From: Bacilli bacterium
GTDB lineage: Bacteria > Bacillota_I > Bacilli_A > RF39 > UBA660
DNA length: 34,666 nt
Assembly: GCA_022791775.1 (NCBI GenBank)
Contig: JAAVZT010000034.1
Span: 1 to 34,666 of the forward strand
Direction: 5' to 3'
Within the stretch, counting starts at the first letter, position 1. Each line of letters opens with the position of its first letter. Both the position numbers and the translations under genes were made by a program. The notes below the pieces were generated by a model. The model saw only the letters and a program-made list of their open reading frames with translations, was not told the DNA's origin and did not search any database. Positions 13,350-20,972 of the stretch are shown piece after piece.

Positions 13350-15098
13350 ATGAATATTAAAGATTTATATATCAATTTTTTTGTAAGCAAAGGACATGTA
13401 GAAATCCCAAGCGCGCCCATTGTTCCCGAAAATGATCCATCCGTATTATTTAATACTGCGGGAATGCAACCTTTGATTCCATATCTAATGGGCGAAATCC
13501 ATCCAAGTGGCAATCGGCTTTGTGATGCCCAAAAATGTGTCCGTTTAACTGATTTAGAAGAAGTCGGAGATAAAACGCATCATACCTTTTTTGAAATGCT
13601 GGGTAATTGGAGTTTAGGAAATTATTTTAAAAAAGAAAGCATTACCTATAGTTATGAGTTTTTAACGAATGTTTTAAAATTACCAAAAGAACGCCTTGCC
13701 ATAACCGTTTTTAAAGGGGATGAAGAAATTCCAAAAGATGAGGAAAGTGCGGAATGTTGGAAAAAAATGGGGATTAAAGAGGAAAAAATTGCTTATTTAG
13801 GACGCGAAGATAACTTTTGGGCGGCTGGAGAAACAGGACCTTGCGGAACTGACACTGAAATTTTTTATTGGCGAAGCGAGGAAGAAGTTCCAACTACGTT
13901 TGACCCAACGGATGATAGATGGGTAGAAATATGGAACAATGTTTTTATGGAATACAATCGTAAATCGGATTATACTATTGAACTTCTTCCTAAAAAGAAT
14001 GTAGATACAGGAATGGGCTTAGAACGAATCGTTGCCGTTGTAGAAGGAGTAAATGATAATTATACTTCTTCCATTTGGATAGATATTATAAAAAAAATAG
14101 AAGAAATTACAGAGTTACCTTATGAAGGAAATGAAAAAGGCATGCGTATTATAGCTGATCATATAAGAACGAGCGTATTTATTGCAGCAGACCCAGCCCA
14201 AATAGTTCCAAGTAATACTGATCAGGGTTATATTTTAAGAAGATTAATTCGCCGCGCCATTCGTTATGCTAAAAAATTGAATATAGATATTAATAGTAAT
14301 TGGGATAAAATAATTGCCAAAGCAATTATAGCGAAATACGAAACTTATTATCCAGAATTAAAACAACAACAAGAACGTATTTTAAATATTTTATATGAAG
14401 AAAAAAACAAATTTAATCGGACATTAGAACGAGGATTAAAAGAATTTGAAAAAGTTGCTAGAAAACAAACTGAAATTGATAAGATTACAGCCTTTCACTT
14501 ATATGATACTTACGGTTTTCCTATTGAGTTAACCACTGAATTAGCCATGGAACGAAATATGAAAGTGGACGAAAAAGGATTTCAGGAGAAAATGAAAGAG
14601 CATCAAGAAAAATCTCGAACAGCTTCAGCTGGAAAATTTAAAGGTGGCTTAGCAGGGAATAGTGAAATAGAAACCAAATATCATACAGCCACCCACTTAT
14701 TAAATGCAGCTTTAAAAATAGTGTTAGGAGATGATACCCATCAGCGAGGAAGCAATATTACGGAAGAAAGAATGCGCTTTGATTTCAATTGTGACCATAA
14801 ATTGACGGATGAAGAAAAACGACAAGTGGAAGACTTAGTAAATCAATTTATCGCGGATGATTTACCAGTAAAAAAAGAAGAAATGACGAAACAAAACGCT
14901 TTAGAGATTGGAGCCGAAGCCATGTTTATCGAAAAGTATCCTGAAGTGTTAAATGTATACTTCATTGGAGAAATTTCGAAAGAGATTTGTGGAGGTCCTC
15001 ACGTAAAAAGTACAAAAGAATTAGGACATTTCAAAATCAAAAAAGAAGAAGCTTCTAGTGCTGGGGTTAGACGTATAAAAGCTGTTTTAGAAGATTGA
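13350..15098 (+). CDS. alaS: Alanyl-tRNA synthetase, compact form
   Basis: Charges tRNA-Ala. Usual bacterial AlaRS has ~870 residues; this has 582 with an intact frame. The class II catalytic core is complete: FNTAGMQPLIPYLMG, KCVRLTDLEEVG, THHTFFEMLGNWSLG, the ETGPCGTDTE loop, and DTGMGLERI with the tRNA-binding helical region to about 430. The editing metal-binding residues are also present: His445/His449 (HTATH) and Cys547/His551 (CGGPH). Missing are the beta-barrel segment (no FYAESGGQxGD block; the core passes directly from ASAGKFKGGLAGN to the HTATH domain) and the whole C-terminal DHHA1/C-Ala region. The ending SSAGVRRIKAVLED is a natural domain end, and the gene is not frameshifted. 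CGGPH rather than CGGTH is, as I recall, common in reduced-genome and archaeal-like AlaRS. The ribosome-binding site is weak. Confidence 0.92.
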   Translation: MNIKDLYINFFVSKGHVEIPSAPIVPENDPSVLFNTAGMQPLIPYLMGEIHPSGNRLCDAQKCVRLTDLEEVGDKTHHTFFEMLGNWSLGNYFKKESITYSYEFLTNVLKLPKERLAITVFKGDEEIPKDEESAECWKKMGIKEEKIAYLGREDNFWAAGETGPCGTDTEIFYWRSEEEVPTTFDPTDDRWVEIWNNVFMEYNRKSDYTIELLPKKNVDTGMGLERIVAVVEGVNDNYTSSIWIDIIKKIEEITELPYEGNEKGMRIIADHIRTSVFIAADPAQIVPSNTDQGYILRRLIRRAIRYAKKLNIDINSNWDKIIAKAIIAKYETYYPELKQQQERILNILYEEKNKFNRTLERGLKEFEKVARKQTEIDKITAFHLYDTYGFPIELTTELAMERNMKVDEKGFQEKMKEHQEKSRTASAGKFKGGLAGNSEIETKYHTATHLLNAALKIVLGDDTHQRGSNITEERMRFDFNCDHKLTDEEKRQVEDLVNQFIADDLPVKKEEMTKQNALEIGAEAMFIEKYPEVLNVYFIGEISKEICGGPHVKSTKELGHFKIKKEEASSAGVRRIKAVLED

Positions 15099-15155
15099 CA
15101 ATATTATGAATAATCCATTTTTAAATTCATAAAATTCTATTAGTTAAAGGAGACT

Positions 15156-16268
15156 ATGAAAATGAAATGGATTATTTTTATATTATTAACAATAATGGCA
15201 GGTTGTTATAACGTATCAGCTAGTGACGATGGTTTTATCGAAGTACAAAGTGAAACAGAATTAAAAAGATGCTTAGAGAATGAAAATGCTTGTCGTTTAA
15301 CAAGTAATCTAAATATCACAACCTTCCAAAGTATTGATCATGATGTAATTTTAGATTTAAATGGTTATATCATTACACCAAATGAAAATCTTCAATTAAA
15401 AGCCGGATTATTTTATATTAAGCGGGGTGGAAAATTAACGATTCAAGATACCAAAGGCGGTAAAATATCTACAGGAACAAGTGGTAATGTTTGGGCAGCT
15501 ATTCAAATGATTGATGAGCAAGAGGGAAATGAAATTGCCGAATTAATTGTAAATGGAGGCACTATTGAAGGTTATTACTATGGAATTACTGGAAATGGGA
15601 CTCGCCACAATAGCAAGATAACAATAAATGATGGAACGATTAAAGGATTAAATATTGAAGATAGTGCGGGAATCTATCAACCACAAATAGGAGATGTTAT
15701 CATAAACGGTGGAACCATAACAGGAGGAACAGGTATTGAGATTCGCTCAGGAAATCTCACGATTAATAACGGAACCATAATGGGCTTATCTCCAAAATTT
15801 GTCAAAGTAGCAAACAAAAATGGGACAACGACCAATGGAGTTGGAGTTGCAATTGCTGAACACATAACCAAAAATAACATAAATGTTGCTATATATGATG
15901 GTAAAATTAATGGACAATATGCATTATATGAATGGAATCCACATAGTCTTTCAAAAGAAGATTTAAATAAAATCAATCTCCATATTTATGGGGGAAATTT
16001 TGAAACCATAGGAAAAGATGGGAAAGCTGTTTATAGTGAAGATTTTACAAATTTTATCTCTGGCGGAAAATTTAATACAGACGTAACTGCCTACTTAACA
16101 GCAGATGCCAAAGTTTCTGTTAACCAAGCGGAAGAATTAAATCCACTGAATATAAAAAGCGAAACAAAAAGGGATAAAATGTGGTTTTTGCTAACTGGCC
16201 TTCTCATATCATTATTAGCTTTCTTTGGCTGGGCAATCTATCAAAAGAAAATTACCCTCCCATTTTAG
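15156..16268 (+). CDS. Exported beta-helix surface protein with C-terminal membrane anchor
   Basis: The 370-residue protein starts with a signal peptide (KMKWIIFILLTIMAG), which could be cleaved after ASA (residues ~21-23) or, less likely, processed as a lipoprotein at MAGC. The body carries repeated strand-turn units of the pattern (I/L)x(I/V)x(N/D)GGTIxG: VNGGTIEG, INDGTIKG, INGGTITG, INNGTIMG, IYDGKING, IYGGNFE, ISGGKFN. Such units build a right-handed beta-helix, often found in adhesins and polysaccharide-acting proteins; no catalytic residues can be named. A hydrophobic helix (KMWFLLTGLLISLLAFFGWAIY) and short basic tail anchor the C-terminus. AAAGGAGA precedes the ATG. It sits between alaS and ireB, which are neighbours in Bacillus, so it looks like an insertion. 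Confidence 0.85.
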   Translation: MKMKWIIFILLTIMAGCYNVSASDDGFIEVQSETELKRCLENENACRLTSNLNITTFQSIDHDVILDLNGYIITPNENLQLKAGLFYIKRGGKLTIQDTKGGKISTGTSGNVWAAIQMIDEQEGNEIAELIVNGGTIEGYYYGITGNGTRHNSKITINDGTIKGLNIEDSAGIYQPQIGDVIINGGTITGGTGIEIRSGNLTINNGTIMGLSPKFVKVANKNGTTTNGVGVAIAEHITKNNINVAIYDGKINGQYALYEWNPHSLSKEDLNKINLHIYGGNFETIGKDGKAVYSEDFTNFISGGKFNTDVTAYLTADAKVSVNQAEELNPLNIKSETKRDKMWFLLTGLLISLLAFFGWAIYQKKITLPF

Positions 16269-16292
16269 AATCGAGCTTTCTCGATTTTTTTT
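16269..16292 (+). terminator. Terminator after the beta-helix gene
   Basis: AATCGAG (16269-16275), 4-nt loop CTTT, CTCGATT (16280-16286), then T to 16292. Confidence 0.85.
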
Positions 16293-16303
16293 CATGGAAT
16301 GAT

Positions 16304-16332
16304 TTGCGAATAAAGAAAAAAATGCTTATAAT
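16304..16332 (+). promoter_or_regulatory. Promoter of the XRE regulator gene
   Basis: TTGCGA (16304-16309), 17 bp, TATAAT (16327-16332), 20 nt before the start codon. Confidence 0.7.
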
Positions 16333-16352
16333 AAAAAAACAATGGAGGTTAT

Positions 16353-16583
16353 ATGAACGAATTAAAAAGAAAAGAAATAGAAATATTAGCACAAATAAAA
16401 CAAGAACGTGAAAACCACGGCTTTAGTCAGCGTGGATTATGTGCAATTATTAATATGCAACAACCATCCTTAGTTAAAATAGAAAAAGGGCAGATTTCCC
16501 CTCAACTAGATACATTACTAAAAATTTTAGAACCCCTTCATCGAACTTTAAAAATTGTTCCAATTGACGATAAATTAGAGTAG
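16353..16583 (+). CDS. XRE-family helix-turn-helix regulator (76 aa)
   Basis: A small Cro/C1-type DNA-binding protein. The helix-turn-helix spans about residues 12-60: LAQIKQERENHGFSQRGL (helices 1-2), IINMQQPSLVKIEKGQ (recognition helix) and PQLDTLLKILEPL. There is little outside this domain, as in antitoxins and small repressors. GGAGGTTAT precedes the ATG. No toxin-like gene accompanies it. The amidoligase follows 36 nt later, and that gene's promoter lies across the 3' end of this one, so the regulator may control its neighbour. That is an inference from layout only. Confidence 0.88.
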   Translation: MNELKRKEIEILAQIKQERENHGFSQRGLCAIINMQQPSLVKIEKGQISPQLDTLLKILEPLHRTLKIVPIDDKLE

Positions 16584-16592
16584 TGTTATGAT
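16564..16592 (+). promoter_or_regulatory. Promoter of the amidoligase gene
   Basis: TTGACG (16564-16569), 17 bp, TATGAT (16587-16592), with extended -10 TG at 16584-16585. It lies across the end of the XRE gene. Confidence 0.75.
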
Positions 16593-16619
16593 ATACCCCA
16601 AAAGAAAGGGCGTATTAAA

Positions 16620-17519
16620 GTGGAATTACCAGTTCGATTTGAATTTCCATTACATCATCAGATTCCATTTGGAACAGAACTAGAAGTAGCTGGATTTGAT
16701 ATTTTAAAACAATATCAAAAAAATAGTTTTAGAGAGCTAGATGTAAACTATCAAATAAATACGAGGTATGAAGAAAACAAAATAAGCGATTATCATAAAT
16801 GGCTTTTTACACATGATTCATCGATAATGCAAAATACAAGAGGAGTAGAAGTAATTTCTCCAATTAGTTTACTCAATCAAAAGTTTATTTTAGAATTAAT
16901 GAAACTTTGCAATTTTTTAACAAAATACGACGGGTTTATAACAGAAGAATGTTCGCAGCATATTCACGTTGGGTTCCACATATTCCCTAATTTAGATTCT
17001 GTAAAAACTTTTTTCTTACTATATTCCTTAACCGAGCCAGAATTAAATCGCTTTTTTGCTGGGGAACAAGAAACACTACGAGCACCAGCAGAATTTTGTT
17101 TTGCTCAAAATATCACAAAATTATTGCATAAAATAGATAAAGTTACCAAACTATTTCAAGAAAATGATCCGGCAATGTTTATTCAGCGTCTTCATATAAT
17201 GGAGAAAAGATGCGCCCTAAATGGTCGGAATATCAAATCATTTTCAAGAGAAAATCGTAATACAATAGAACTTCGTAGTCCAAATGGTTCATTAAATCCT
17301 ATAATTTTAGAAAATAATGTTTATTTCCTTCTAAAAATGATCGAATATTGTATCGAAAATCCAAAATGGCAAAATTTATATGAAGTATGGAAACTGCAAG
17401 ACGAAGAAAAAAATCGTTTGCCAGATCAAAATACAGCCCTTAAGCTATCAAGAATGATCCTAAAGGATCGTACAGATTTAAAATACTTTGACTGGCAGTA
17501 TGAGAAACATTTTAAATAG
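16620..17519 (+). CDS. Amidoligase-family (COOH-NH2 ligase) protein
   Basis: Resembles the Amidoligase_2 family, of glutamine-synthetase-like fold, thought to form amide or peptide bonds in peptide tagging, peptidoglycan or secondary metabolism. Family features in order: FGTELEVAGF (17-26) with the metal-binding Glu pair; HDSSI (65-69); RGVEVISPI (74-82); SQHIHVGFH (112-120), with His114 and His116; and RNTIELRSPNGSLN (~217-230), the conserved arginine/glutamate strand. Length (299 aa) is normal. The start is GTG 16620, 10 nt after AAGAAAGGG. It has its own strong promoter and ends 62 nt before ireB. No partner glutamine amidotransferase, carrier peptide or toxin gene is visible next to it, so the substrate is unknown. 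Confidence 0.82.
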   Translation: MELPVRFEFPLHHQIPFGTELEVAGFDILKQYQKNSFRELDVNYQINTRYEENKISDYHKWLFTHDSSIMQNTRGVEVISPISLLNQKFILELMKLCNFLTKYDGFITEECSQHIHVGFHIFPNLDSVKTFFLLYSLTEPELNRFFAGEQETLRAPAEFCFAQNITKLLHKIDKVTKLFQENDPAMFIQRLHIMEKRCALNGRNIKSFSRENRNTIELRSPNGSLNPIILENNVYFLLKMIEYCIENPKWQNLYEVWKLQDEEKNRLPDQNTALKLSRMILKDRTDLKYFDWQYEKHFK

Positions 17520-17528
17520 TGAGAATAC

Positions 17529-17557
17529 TTGTAAAGCAGAGAATAGTTTGATAAAAT
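17529..17557 (+). promoter_or_regulatory. Promoter of the ireB-trhP2 operon
   Basis: TTGTAA (17529-17534), 17 bp, TAAAAT (17552-17557), with extended -10 TG at 17549-17550. It is 24 nt before the ireB start. Confidence 0.7.
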
Positions 17558-17581
17558 ATCTTTGAACTAAAGAGGTGAAGT

Positions 17582-17824
17582 ATGAGCGAAAATACTGGCT
17601 TATTTAATTTATCAGTTGTAAAAAAAACAATGATAAAAGAAACAGTAAAAGAAATCTATGATAGCTTAAAAGAAAAGGGCTATAACCCTATCAATCAAAT
17701 AGTAGGATATCTAATGAGTGGGGATGAAAATTATATCTCAAATTATCAAAATGCCCGTGAAAAAATATTAGAATTAGATCGAGCTCAAATCATAGAATTT
17801 CTATTAACAGAAAGCTTAAAATAA
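17582..17824 (+). CDS. ireB: IreB/YrzL family regulatory phosphoprotein
   Basis: An 80-residue member of UPF0297. The signature KEIYDSLKEKGYNPINQIVGYLMSGDENYISNYQNAR is nearly family consensus. In Enterococcus, IreB is a substrate of the Ser/Thr kinase IreK at N-terminal threonines and tunes cephalosporin tolerance; here Thr5 lies in a comparable N-terminal position, but phosphorylation is an inference. GAGGTGAAGT precedes the ATG. It is the first gene of the operon and shares one base (TAATG) with ruvX; the order ireB-ruvX-yrzB-mltG is as in Bacillus. Confidence 0.95.
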   Translation: MSENTGLFNLSVVKKTMIKETVKEIYDSLKEKGYNPINQIVGYLMSGDENYISNYQNAREKILELDRAQIIEFLLTESLK

Positions 17825-18261
17825 TGAGATTTTTAGGATTAGATTTAGGAACTAGAACACTTGGAATAGCCATTAGCGATCGAACGAACACCATTGCAAG
17901 TCCTCTTCAAACCATGCGCTTTTCCTGTGAAAAATATGAAGAATTAATCAAACCATTAAAAAAGATCATTGCAGAAAAAGAGATTACTGATTTAGTTTTA
18001 GGATTACCTAAAAATATGGACAATTCTTGTGGCTTTGCTGCCAAGAGGTCTTTAAATTTTCAAAAATTATTAGCAGAATATATTCAATTACCCATTCATT
18101 TAATCGATGAACGGTTATCTACCAAAGAAGCAGAAAACCTTTTGATCGCGAGTGATATGAAAAGAATAAAAAGGAAAAAGGTCATTGATAATGTTGCCGC
18201 CGCAATCATATTAGAAACGTACCTAAAAGAAAGAAGGAATCAAAATGAATCCCAAAAATAA
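17824..18261 (+). CDS. ruvX: RuvX/YqgF, putative pre-16S rRNA nuclease / Holliday junction resolvase
   Basis: An RNase H-fold nuclease (145 aa) thought to trim the 5' end of 16S rRNA precursors; a resolvase role was proposed earlier. The first acidic residue lies in RFLGLDLGTRTLGIAISD (Asp7), followed by DLVLGLPKNMDNSCG, and the late catalytic pair lies in IDERLSTKEAE and KVIDNVAAAIILE. Length is typical. Its ATG overlaps the ireB stop, and its only ribosome-binding sequence is weak, so translation is probably coupled. It overlaps yrzB by 17 bp. Confidence 0.95.
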   Translation: MRFLGLDLGTRTLGIAISDRTNTIASPLQTMRFSCEKYEELIKPLKKIIAEKEITDLVLGLPKNMDNSCGFAAKRSLNFQKLLAEYIQLPIHLIDERLSTKEAENLLIASDMKRIKRKKVIDNVAAAIILETYLKERRNQNESQK

Positions 18262-18526
18262 TAGTGTGTTTACCATCAAAAATGAAAATGGAATGGAAAT
18301 AGAATGTGAAGTATTATTTACGTTCGATTCGGAAGAAACCAAAAAAAGTTATTTAGTTTATACCGATAATACAAAAGATGAAACTGGAGCCTTAAAAGTT
18401 TACGCGAATATTTATGATCCAAGTGGAAATAATACCAACTTAATGCCGATTACGAAAGAAGAAGAATGGAATACAGTGGAAGCAATTTTAAGTAAACTAG
18501 AAACCAAAGGGGAAGAACATGAATAA
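18245..18526 (+). CDS. yrzB: YrzB family (DUF1292) protein
   Basis: A 93-residue acidic protein of the DUF1292 family, recognised by VFTIKNENGMEIECEVLFTFDSEETKKSYLVYTDNT and YANIYDPSG, ending in EEEWNTVEAILSKLE. The function is unknown. It is strictly conserved between ruvX and mltG across Bacilli. AGAAGGAAT precedes the ATG; it overlaps ruvX by 17 bp and mltG by 8 bp, showing tight translational linkage. Confidence 0.93.
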   Translation: MNPKNNSVFTIKNENGMEIECEVLFTFDSEETKKSYLVYTDNTKDETGALKVYANIYDPSGNNTNLMPITKEEEWNTVEAILSKLETKGEEHE

Positions 18527-19571
18527 GAAAAAAATTATTCTTTGGGTGTTTTTGGGAGTCGTGTTAACATCTTTACTTGGTACAGCGGCATTTTATTATT
18601 ATGGAATGTCTCCCAAAGACCAAAATAGCGAATTAAGAGAGTTTGTCCTTTCAAAAGGAACTTCCAAATTAAGTTTGGTCGAAAAATTAGAACAAGAAGG
18701 CTTTATTTCGAATGCACTGGTGTTAAAAGCATATTTATTTTTTCATAGTGAACTAAATTTACAAGCTGGAACATATGAATTAAGTAGCAATATGGCCCCA
18801 AAAGATATCTTAAAGAAAATGAGTCAAGGAGAGATCAAAAATGACAGCACAAGTGTTATGTTAGTCCCTGGCCGTAGATTAAAAGAATATGTAGAGCAAA
18901 TCGCATCTAAAATAGAAATTACAGAAAATGAATTATGGAATCAAATGAGTGATCAAACTTACTTAAGAGAATTAATCACAAAATATTGGTTTTTAGAAGA
19001 TTCTATTTTAAATACAGATATTTATTATCCATTAGAAGGGTACTTTACCCCAGATACCTATACATTTTATGAACATAGTACCGCCAAAGAAGTAATTGAG
19101 AAAATTTTAAATCAGACTGAAAATAAATTGGAACCTCTAAAAGACCAAATTCAAAGTTCTAATTTTTCTGTTCATGAAATTCTTTCAATGGCGTCTATTA
19201 TCGAATTAGAAGCGGTGAATGAAAATGATCGGAAAACGGTAAGTCAAGTGATTCAAAAACGCTTATCTATGAAAAAAGGACTAGGGATGGATGTAACCAC
19301 TTATTATGCTGTAAAAAAAGACATGAAAGAAGGATTAACATTAAGCGATTTAAAAACTGTAAGCCCATATAATACTAGTGAAATGAATAGTAGTATGGCG
19401 GGAAAACTTCCAATTGGTCCAATTTGTAATATCTCAGTTATGAGCATTCGTGCTGCACTAGAACCGACAGATACAGATTACTTATTCTTCTATGCAGATG
19501 TAAAGACAGGAAAAGTATATTTTTCCAAAACGTATGAAGAACATGTTGCAGTTCAAAAAGAAATAGGGTGA
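18519..19571 (+). CDS. mltG: MltG endolytic murein transglycosylase
   Basis: Cuts nascent glycan strands and so sets their length; it acts outside the membrane near the elongation machinery. The 350 residues comprise a short cytosolic start, a membrane helix (about 5-28, IILWVFLGVVLTSLLGTAAFYYY), a LysM-like region to ~110 and the YceG catalytic domain. The catalytic glutamate lies in LSMASIIELEA (first Glu, compare ASIxExE), followed by VSQVIQKRLSMKKGLGMDVTTYYA and the conserved SPYNTSEMNSSMAGKLPIGPI. AAAGGGGAAG precedes the ATG. Length is typical of Firmicute MltG. Confidence 0.95.
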   Translation: MNKKKIILWVFLGVVLTSLLGTAAFYYYGMSPKDQNSELREFVLSKGTSKLSLVEKLEQEGFISNALVLKAYLFFHSELNLQAGTYELSSNMAPKDILKKMSQGEIKNDSTSVMLVPGRRLKEYVEQIASKIEITENELWNQMSDQTYLRELITKYWFLEDSILNTDIYYPLEGYFTPDTYTFYEHSTAKEVIEKILNQTENKLEPLKDQIQSSNFSVHEILSMASIIELEAVNENDRKTVSQVIQKRLSMKKGLGMDVTTYYAVKKDMKEGLTLSDLKTVSPYNTSEMNSSMAGKLPIGPICNISVMSIRAALEPTDTDYLFFYADVKTGKVYFSKTYEEHVAVQKEIG

Positions 19572-19576
19572 AAGAA

Positions 19577-20173
19577 ATGAAAGAATTAATTGTAGAAATG
19601 GAAACATATGCCAAAGAAAAAAATGTTCCCATTATTGAAAAAGATAGTATTGCTTTCATTATGAAATATATAAAAGCAAATAATATAAAGAATATTTTAG
19701 AAATTGGGAGTGCAATCGGTTACTCAGCTATTTTAATGGCTTCTAGTAATCAAGAAACCAAAGTAACTACCATCGAACGAGACGAAGAAAGATATATGGA
19801 ATGCTTAAAAAATGTTAAAAAATCTGGTTTAGAAAAAAAGATAAATGTCGTATTCCAAGATGCATTAGATGTAAACTTAAGTGATGTTTCTTATGATTTG
19901 ATTTTTATCGATGCTGCTAAAGGGCAATATACGAAATTTTTTGAAAAATTTAAATACTTTTTAGCTCCCAATGGAGTTATTATTACCGATAATTTAAAAT
20001 TTCATGGTTATGTAGGAAAAAGTGAAAAAATTGAAAGTAAAAATCTTCGTAGTTTAGTGGAAAAAATTGAAAGCTACATTACCTTTTTAAAGGAGAATGA
20101 AGAATTTGAAACCGAATTTTATGATTTAGGAGATGGCATTTCTGTCAGTAAAAGAAAAAATGAATCCCAATAA
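19577..20173 (+). CDS. trmR: TrmR, tRNA 5-hydroxyuridine methyltransferase (YrrM family)
   Basis: A SAM-dependent O-methyltransferase that converts 5-hydroxyuridine to 5-methoxyuridine at tRNA wobble position 34. The Rossmann core shows ILEIGSAIGYSAILMA (motif I), VTTIERDEERY (motif II), DLIFIDAAKGQYTKFFEKF and GVIITDNLKFHGYVG. The start at ATG 19577 (198 aa) is preferred over GTG 19568 because AGGG (19565-19568) sits 8 nt upstream. It is followed by trhP1 and trhP2 as in B. subtilis yrrMNO, which supports TrmR rather than another class I O-methyltransferase. Confidence 0.88.
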   Translation: MKELIVEMETYAKEKNVPIIEKDSIAFIMKYIKANNIKNILEIGSAIGYSAILMASSNQETKVTTIERDEERYMECLKNVKKSGLEKKINVVFQDALDVNLSDVSYDLIFIDAAKGQYTKFFEKFKYFLAPNGVIITDNLKFHGYVGKSEKIESKNLRSLVEKIESYITFLKENEEFETEFYDLGDGISVSKRKNESQ

Positions 20174-20972
20174 AATATTAGTAATCATTACCAATGAAAA
20201 TCAAATTTCAATTTGTAAGAAAGCTAGTGTCCCTAACTTTCTTTTTCCATTAAAAGATTTTGCTGTGGGGTTTGAAACAACTTTTTCCTTAAATGAAATA
20301 GAAGAAGGATATCTTTTGATCAATCGTATATTAGATACGAAAGCATATCAAGAATTAAAAATGTTGCTAAAAAATTTAAAGGATCAAATAAAAGGAATTG
20401 TTTTTGAAGATTTTGGCATAATAAAATTAGCGCAAGAATTAAACTTAAAACAAGAATTGATTTTATACCAAACTCATTTTGGAACCAACAGCAAAAGTAT
20501 CAATGCCAATTTAAAGTTTGTAGATAGTCAGGTAATTAGTACCGATATTACAAGAGAAGAAATCAATGATATTTTAAATGCGGCGATAAAACCTCTCGTT
20601 TATGTTTTATATGGACTCATTCCTGTAATGTACTCAAGAAGAACCCTTCTAACCAATTTTGAAGAGACTTTTAAAACCGATAAAGAGACGCAAGTAATGC
20701 TAGAAGAAGTTGTATCAAAAAAAAGATTTCAAGCAATTGAAAATGAATATGGAACCATTTTATACCATGATAAATTTTTAAATGGTCAAATAGAAGCTCA
20801 TACCGCCAAAATTAAATTTTATTTATTGAATACCCTAGGATTATCGAGTGAAGATTTCGAAAAAGTATTAAACGATTATTTGAACCAAGAAAAAAAATTA
20901 GAAGCCCAAGAAGACCAAGGTTTTTTAGAAACAAAAACGATTTATCGTTTAAAGGAGGAAAGTCGTGACTAA
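20160..20972 (+). CDS. trhP1: TrhP1-like U32 family protein (YrrN position), divergent
   Basis: Probable partner in tRNA wobble-uridine hydroxylation. The 270-residue product lies between trmR and trhP2 as yrrN/trhP1 does in B. subtilis. Similarity is modest: a barrel-like N-terminus (KILVIITNENQI, VPNFLFPLKDFAVGFE), IKGIVFEDFGIIKLAQEL, and LKPLVYVLYGLIPVMYSRRTLLTNF late in the protein, corresponding to the Y-x-P-x-M stretch of U32 proteins. The usual C-x6-C...C-x3-C cluster is absent. ATG 20160 overlaps the trmR end by 14 bp; an alternative ATG at 20133 has AGGAG only 2 nt away. The function rests mostly on gene order. Confidence 0.7.
   Translation: MNPNKILVIITNENQISICKKASVPNFLFPLKDFAVGFETTFSLNEIEEGYLLINRILDTKAYQELKMLLKNLKDQIKGIVFEDFGIIKLAQELNLKQELILYQTHFGTNSKSINANLKFVDSQVISTDITREEINDILNAAIKPLVYVLYGLIPVMYSRRTLLTNFEETFKTDKETQVMLEEVVSKKRFQAIENEYGTILYHDKFLNGQIEAHTAKIKFYLLNTLGLSSEDFEKVLNDYLNQEKKLEAQEDQGFLETKTIYRLKEESRD

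Noticed and set aside
15180-15200. Lipoprotein reading of the beta-helix protein signal (MAGC)
   Set aside because: Met at -3 is a poor lipobox, an ASA signal-peptidase I site follows, and the protein already has a C-terminal anchor.
16181-16411. Open frame overlapping the end of the beta-helix gene and the XRE gene
   Set aside because: It spans a terminator and promoter, has no ribosome-binding site and shows no family features; it is a shadow frame.
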